Origin: CAYTEH01 sp964436765
Lineage (GTDB): Bacteria > Patescibacteriota > Gracilibacteria > Peribacterales > Peribacteraceae
Direction: 5' to 3'
DNA: 64,000 nucleotides
NCBI GenBank assembly: GCA_964436765.1
Contig: CAYTEH010000002.1
Coordinates: 16,494 to 80,493, forward strand
Under the pieces are notes generated by a model that worked only from the letters and a program-made list of their open reading frames with translations, was not told the origin of the DNA and did no database searches. The translations under genes were made by a program, and so were the position numbers. Numbering within the stretch: position 1 is the first letter of the stretch; every line of letters begins with the position of its first letter. Below are positions 59,522 through 64,000 of the stretch, in pieces.

Positions 59522-60961
59522 TTAGGCCAACGGCAACTCAATGAAGAACGTCGTGCCTTTGCCTTCGGTGCTTTCGAACCAGATCTTGCCGCCCTGGGAC
59601 TCGATGGCACCCTTGGCGACGTACAGGCCGAAACCGTTACCGTCGATGGAGTTGCGGACGTTGCTGGCACGGAACATCTTGCCGAAGATCTTGTCCTGGT
59701 CGGCCTTCGGGATACCCACGCCCGTGTCGGAGACTTTGCAGTGGAGGACATTGTCTTTGATCTTCAGGTCGAGTGTCACCTTCCCTTCGGCAGGCGTGTA
59801 CTTCACGGCGTTTGTGAGCAGGTTCTCCACTGTCATGCGCGTGTAGCGCTTATCGAGCATGGCATCCGGCAACTGAGCAGGCATGTCTTTTACAAGGTTG
59901 ATCTTCTTCTCCTTCGCCTTGGGCTCGATCACTTCCAGGATCTCCTTGAAGAAGTCCTGCAAGCTTAGCTTCTGCTTCTCGATCTTCATGCGGCCAAGCT
60001 GGATGCGGCTCACGTCCAAGATCATGCTCACAAGATCCGAAAGGTCTGCGGAAATATGCTGCATGCCCTTCACGCTCTCTTCTTGTTCCTTCGAAAGCTT
60101 GCCCAAGTCGCCATCCAGCATCATTTCCAGGTACCACTTGATGGAAGTGACCGGGGTTGCCAGCTGGTGGCTGACGATCGAAAGCAGTTCGTCTTTCTGA
60201 CGGTCGAGTTCTTTGAGGTCATCTACTCGTGCTTTCCACATTTTTACTAGTGACAGGGTCAATACAACTAGGTCGAGTATCAAAACAATTACAAAAATTA
60301 TAAATGGAATCAAAGCGATATTTGTTTGTTTTACGTATTCCGTTACATCAACAGATATATTTAATGCATAATTTGTTTCTCCCCGGGGATCGAAAATTGG
60401 AGCACTAGCATCCAATGTATATCCCCATTGGCTTTCTTCCAAATTGTCTGCAACATCGGTTGTAATAAAAGCATTTTCAATAAATGTTGATCCTTTTGGC
60501 GCTTCATAAATTTCTCCAGGAAAAATTGTTTCGTCCATCTCATCTATTACGCCGTCACCATTATCATCAATTGGCACGCCAGGTCGGATAGAATTCGAGT
60601 CGGCTACATACTCGAATAAATGGGGTTCTTGAGTTCTTCGATATATATCAATAAACCTGAGAGAAGGATTTCTTATTTTTATTTTTTGCAGTTCGAGCAC
60701 GGTGTTTATGTAAACCGAAGTATTTTCACTTCCGCTTTTAATTTGATCTAGCTCGCTTGGCTTAAAGTTCAATGCTGCAGTTTGCACTATTGCTCCGACT
60801 CTGTCTTGCAGACTTTGTTTAAATAGTACCCTTATTTGTAGAAAAATAAAAATCGCAATGCTGACCATCACGAAAATACTTAGCAGAAGCAAAAGATAGC
60901 TTCTGTTAGGGTTAAATTCCTTACTAGAGGCCGTTGTTGATTTTGGGCTCATGGTTAGCAT
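59522..60961 (-). CDS. Chimeric sensor histidine kinase
   Basis: A 479-aa protein. Helix 1 (about 21-42) and helix 2 (about 214-240) flank an extracytoplasmic sensor with a calcium-type loop (IDDNGDGVIDEMDE, then PGEIY) and a QWGYTLDASAPIF motif. The kinase part has the phospho-acceptor His in LLSIVSHQLATPV (about 265), N box VENLLTNAVKYTP, G1 VSDTGVGIP and G2 GNGFGLYVAKG. DNA encoding residues 1-240 is AT-rich and the rest GC-rich, with the switch at about 60240 exactly after helix 2. Start at 60961 or 60952. The sensor recurs three more times in the next 3 kb. Confidence 0.93.
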   Translation of the reverse strand: MLTMSPKSTTASSKEFNPNRSYLLLLLSIFVMVSIAIFIFLQIRVLFKQSLQDRVGAIVQTAALNFKPSELDQIKSGSENTSVYINTVLELQKIKIRNPSLRFIDIYRRTQEPHLFEYVADSNSIRPGVPIDDNGDGVIDEMDETIFPGEIYEAPKGSTFIENAFITTDVADNLEESQWGYTLDASAPIFDPRGETNYALNISVDVTEYVKQTNIALIPFIIFVIVLILDLVVLTLSLVKMWKARVDDLKELDRQKDELLSIVSHQLATPVTSIKWYLEMMLDGDLGKLSKEQEESVKGMQHISADLSDLVSMILDVSRIQLGRMKIEKQKLSLQDFFKEILEVIEPKAKEKKINLVKDMPAQLPDAMLDKRYTRMTVENLLTNAVKYTPAEGKVTLDLKIKDNVLHCKVSDTGVGIPKADQDKIFGKMFRASNVRNSIDGNGFGLYVAKGAIESQGGKIWFESTEGKGTTFFIELPLA

Positions 60962-61076
60962 TTGAATCTAACCATTATAGCAAAAATGTCTTCTATTATG
61001 AAGGTATATTTAGACATTAATTTGATGTGCAAGATCGCAATTTAGCCCTATAATTTTTACCTCTATCGTTTTTTTA

Positions 61077-61592
61077 ATGAAGCTTCATTCTTATTTATCG
61101 CCAAAGTGTTTTGTCAAGCAGTCCCCTGTCCAGGGCTTTGGAATTTTTGCTAAGAAAGACATTAAGAAAAATGAAGTCGTTTCTTTGTGGGGAGGAATTA
61201 TCTACAGCGCTAAAGAAGTAGATTCTTTAAGTAGAAAGCATCCACACTTTTCTACTCACACTGTTTCAGTTTACGATGGATTTTATCTTGGTCCTGTTAA
61301 TCCTAATGGGCTTGATGATTCAGAATTTTTTAACCATAGCTGCGAACCCAATGTGGGGGTCAAAGGACAAATAGCAATTGTTTCGAGAAGGAATATAAAA
61401 AAAGGCGAGGAACTTTATTTTGATTATGATACTACAGAAACGACAAGTGAAGGTTGGTTTTACTGCAAATGTGGATCCAAAAATTGTCGGAAAAAAATAG
61501 ATGGAACAGCTTGGAAAAATAGGAATTTTCTTAAAAAAAATAAAGACTTTTTGAGCTGGTATATAAAAGAAAAAGTAAATAGAAAGTATTAA
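61077..61592 (+). CDS. SET-domain protein
   Basis: A 171-aa protein with a complete SET domain of the lysine methyltransferase class: FGIFAKKDIKKNEVV at the start, FFNHSCEPNVGV (SAM and catalytic Asn-His), GEELYFDYD, and a post-SET zinc motif CKCGSKNCRKK. It is strongly AT-rich and Lys-rich, unlike the core genome, indicating horizontal transfer. Bacterial SET proteins are rare and may modify host or own proteins. The target is unknown. It sits inside the AT-rich island. Confidence 0.93.
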   Translation: MKLHSYLSPKCFVKQSPVQGFGIFAKKDIKKNEVVSLWGGIIYSAKEVDSLSRKHPHFSTHTVSVYDGFYLGPVNPNGLDDSEFFNHSCEPNVGVKGQIAIVSRRNIKKGEELYFDYDTTETTSEGWFYCKCGSKNCRKKIDGTAWKNRNFLKKNKDFLSWYIKEKVNRKY

Positions 61593-61606
61593 TTATTTAT
61601 TATTTT

Positions 61607-62044
61607 CTAAGTTTTTGTCACTAAAATTAATGAGCCTACAAATAAAAGACTACTTCCTATCCAAAAATAAATATTGAACGTTCCACCGAACATTAAATAA
61701 GAAAAAAGAATCACAAAGAACGGATACATAATTTCAAAAATTGATGCCAAAGACGCACCTAGTATTTTGATACCTGACAGAATAAAAAAACTAGCAAGAA
61801 CTGCAAGAATTTGAGCAAAAATGATTAGTAATAGTGTATTTTTATCTGCTTGGAGAAAAAATTTATGATCTCCATTAAAGAGAATAACAGGCGCTACTAA
61901 AACAAAAGTGATCAGTGCATTTACAAAAATCAAAAATACCGGGGATGAGTGTTGCAAGATTTTCTGATCAATTGTGTATGAAAGTCCCCATATAATTGCC
62001 GCTGAAATCGCATAAGCAAAACCCCAGATACGCATGCGGTTCAT
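61607..62044 (-). CDS. Single-domain EamA/DMT transporter-like protein
   Basis: A 145-aa protein with about five membrane helices, equal to one half of a usual EamA transporter of ten helices: AISAAIIWGLSYTIDQKIL, then LLIIFAQILAVLASFFIL and FEIMYPFFVILFSYLMFGG near the end. It may work as a dimer like small multidrug-resistance proteins, or be a remnant. It is AT-rich like its neighbours. Substrate unknown. Confidence 0.8.
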   Translation of the reverse strand: MNRMRIWGFAYAISAAIIWGLSYTIDQKILQHSSPVFLIFVNALITFVLVAPVILFNGDHKFFLQADKNTLLLIIFAQILAVLASFFILSGIKILGASLASIFEIMYPFFVILFSYLMFGGTFNIYFWIGSSLLFVGSLILVTKT

Positions 62045-62078
62045 TTTAACCTATTCAATTTATATTCCATATAGATTC

Positions 62079-62290
62079 TTATTTCGAAAGTTTTTTAGTC
62101 ATATGATATGCAAAGATCAGAATCGTGAGGCCAGCAATAAACCAAAGCCAAAAAATTAACTTTGAATGTAATTCTTGATCAATCTGAGAGGCATCTGCAT
62201 CTACCTCCAGTATTGCATGCGTTTTATCGGATAAATCTTTTATCGGTGCATATCCCGCAATTAAAGTTCACCATTGTGTTGCATACAATT
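62079..62290 (-). pseudogene. Remnant of a sensor domain
   Basis: Reading the minus strand in one frame gives LYATQW, an in-frame UGA, then TLIAGYAPIKDLSDK and VDADASQIDQELHSK, and a final hydrophobic helix WLWFIAGLTILIFAYHM before UAA at 62081-62079. This aligns by eye with TDQWG, GYAPI and the following helix in the intact protein at 62472. The stop and missing 5' part mark it as a decayed copy. Confidence 0.7.
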
Positions 62291-62471
62291 ACTTTTGTCG
62301 CCAAAAGAGGGGGAAAAATAACTGCAATAAAAATTACAAAAACCCTTTTTTTCTGACAAATCAACTCTTACTTCAAGCCATGCATATTGCATGCTCATCT
62401 ACATACCTATTGTACAACGAAGCGTCAAAAAGGGTGACAAGCTATCATTGCATCTCAAATATAAAATGTGC

Positions 62472-63999
62472 CTAGGCATCGCAAATGCCAATATTCAATT
62501 GTTTTAAATTTGTATCCTTTTTCTTAAACACCTCGATTACTAGAACCCAAAAGCTAGAAAATAATGTAAACAGGCCTAAAATCCAAATTGGCGGAAAAAA
62601 TTTCTTTTCAATCTGTTCACGTATTTCCTTAGAACTCATGTCTACACCCAGAAGCATATTAGACGTGTAATTTTTATTTCTTATAGGTGCATAGCCGGAT
62701 AAAAACTCTCCCCATTGATCAGTAAAAAAGTCTTTTGAATAAGTCGGTTTTTCTAAGCCTTTAATGGTTGCATCATCAATAGCGTAGTATCGGACTCCGG
62801 GAGGGCTATTTTCATCGGCTCCAGTTAACTCACCATCACTATTGAAATCTGTAGGAGTGAATGCAATATCCCAGTTTGCATCGGCGTCGGCTATAAATTC
62901 CCATAAGTTTGGTTTTTCTATCGATTTCATAATGTACACAAACAGCACGCCGGGGTTTTTTGATCGGATTTCATTAAGCTTGGAGTATACCTTTTGATAT
63001 GAATCACTTTGCATATCTCTGGCAAAATGGAATTGTTCCAGTTCCGCAGGATCGAACTGAGTGCTTGCTGTCGCAGCAATAGACATTAGCCGGTTGCCAA
63101 TATCTCTTTTCATCAAATCAAGTGTGTAATAATACAGGCCTACGGTCGCAAAGAATGTAATTTGCGCGCACAGGATGATAATTAAAAGAAAGTGTCGTAT
63201 GCGAAGTACATTCCAGACTTCCCTGAACAATGACTTATTGAACGCGGCAAGTCTGACGACTGCGAAGAGCATCAAAATTGCAAAGAAATATAAAATAGGT
63301 GCAAAAGTTTGTGCATTCATTTTATCTAATTCAGTAGCCTTCATATCAATTGCCAGAACAGCCACTGTTTTCCCTTCATAATCGAGAATAGGTGCGTATC
63401 CCGTCAAATAGGTTCCCCATTGATCCGTATAAATTTCACTTGCTGTTGTGCCTTCATATGCCAAGAAAGCTTCTTTGGGAGGTGAAGGATATAACTGGCC
63501 GGGCCATTGTAATTTGTCTTCATTTTCTGGGTCAATTTTACCATCGCTGTTTGCGTCTACATTATTAGCAAAATTGTCATCCACGTTCGCATATGGATTT
63601 AGTGAATGTGAATCACTTACAAATTCCATCTGAGTTTCAGATATTTTTCGAATGATGTATGCAAATGTTATGTTGCTATTATTCTCGCGGATCTCAGTCA
63701 ATTTTTTTACAGTTTGTTCCCATTCGGGCTTTTTCCAGTCTTCTTCTTTCCTAAGTGCATTAAGATCTTTGAGTGAAAACCATGCCGCACCAGTGGCTGC
63801 TACAGAGGCAGTCTTATCTTTCATTCGTTGTAAATTAAGTGCAGAAGTGTAGTGATAGAGGCCAAATGTTATGCCGGCAGACATAACTGTGAGTACGCCC
63901 ATACTCACCAAACTTTCTTTGCCCAGGAAAAACTCGCGCAGGCGGGAGAGCGTTTTTACTTTCAGCGGCACCACTGTTTCGGCAGGGGCCGTTTGAGCC
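62472..63999 (-). CDS. Tandem sensor-domain membrane protein without kinase, 5' end possibly outside
   Basis: At least 500 aa. Two copies of an extracytoplasmic domain are each followed by a membrane helix. Copy 1 has a calcium-type loop VDANSDGKIDPENED and TDQWGTYLTGYAPIL. Copy 2 has FNSDGELTGADENS with PPGVRYY and TDQWGEFLSGYAPIR. It ends NLKQLNIGICDA soon after a final helix, with no kinase or cyclase domain, so it is truncated or a receptor subunit. The frame stays open to the window edge; a GTG at 63974 is possible as start. The part beyond about 63890 is GC-rich, the rest AT-rich. Confidence 0.85.
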   Translation of the reverse strand, partial: AQTAPAETVVPLKVKTLSRLREFFLGKESLVSMGVLTVMSAGITFGLYHYTSALNLQRMKDKTASVAATGAAWFSLKDLNALRKEEDWKKPEWEQTVKKLTEIRENNSNITFAYIIRKISETQMEFVSDSHSLNPYANVDDNFANNVDANSDGKIDPENEDKLQWPGQLYPSPPKEAFLAYEGTTASEIYTDQWGTYLTGYAPILDYEGKTVAVLAIDMKATELDKMNAQTFAPILYFFAILMLFAVVRLAAFNKSLFREVWNVLRIRHFLLIIILCAQITFFATVGLYYYTLDLMKRDIGNRLMSIAATASTQFDPAELEQFHFARDMQSDSYQKVYSKLNEIRSKNPGVLFVYIMKSIEKPNLWEFIADADANWDIAFTPTDFNSDGELTGADENSPPGVRYYAIDDATIKGLEKPTYSKDFFTDQWGEFLSGYAPIRNKNYTSNMLLGVDMSSKEIREQIEKKFFPPIWILGLFTLFSSFWVLVIEVFKKKDTNLKQLNIGICDA

Positions 64000-64000
64000 T

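Overview
The window is a GC-rich bacterial chromosome segment, read with the standard stop codons: UGA ends adk, map, rpoA and many other genes, so the UGA-Gly code of Gracilibacteria/Absconditabacteria does not apply. Small genes, tight packing, short ribosomal proteins with odd tails, type IV pilus and DNA-uptake genes, many GT-C glycosyltransferases and repeat-rich spacers suggest a Candidate Phyla Radiation bacterium, most likely a Peregrinibacteria/Peribacteria relative. That placement is an inference from gene content, not a computed phylogeny.

Layout. 1-6.2 kb: end of the spc/alpha ribosomal operon (adk-map-infA-rpmJ-rpsM-rpsK-rpsD-rpoA-rplQ-rplM-rpsI). 6.4-15.6 kb: a caspase-like peptidase, small unknown proteins, a TPR/GT-C protein, an SLH-domain surface protein, a class IV aminotransferase and a thiol/copper module (DsbA-like, an HMA-DsbD-cupredoxin fusion, a secreted Cys protein). 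15.7-25.4 kb: tRNA-Thr beside a broken tRNA-like copy, dprA, two membrane paralogues, a stomatin, tpiA, rpiB, an AEC transporter, rpe, a DUF192 lipoprotein and purC. 25.5-37.3 kb: an envelope glycosylation island (GT2, five GT-C proteins including a double GT-C fusion, and an epimerase). 37.3-43 kb: ftsH, two cassette-like genes behind a duplicated structured leader, purB and tRNA-Leu. 43-54.3 kb: a Rel-type (p)ppGpp synthetase, a third membrane paralogue, ligA, a chorismate-mutase-like protein, a secreted subtilase, a receiver protein, pilT and a BRO-like protein. 54.5-59.5 kb: a 957-residue LamG/FN3/RTX surface protein, a HAD protein and an unknown protein. 59.5-64 kb: an AT-rich island with a chimeric histidine kinase, a SET-domain protein, an EamA protein and repeated copies of one extracytoplasmic sensor domain.

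How the parts fit. tpiA, rpiB and rpe supply triose/pentose-phosphate steps, and purC and purB act on adjacent purine intermediates. dprA, pilT and ftsH fit DNA uptake, pilus retraction and membrane protein quality control. The glycosylation island probably decorates exported proteins such as the SLH and RTX/LamG proteins.

The most unusual signals are the following. (1) A gene-cassette pair has a near-identical leader of about 100 nt followed by a hairpin with compensatory base changes. (2) A calcium-loop sensor domain occurs four times in 5 kb, one copy spliced onto a GC-rich kinase exactly at the membrane boundary. (3) Dispersed palindromic repeats have entered ligA, a GT-C gene and tRNA copies. 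(4) Period-7/8 foldback repeats occupy many spacers. (5) One protein has caspase-like His and Cys motifs.
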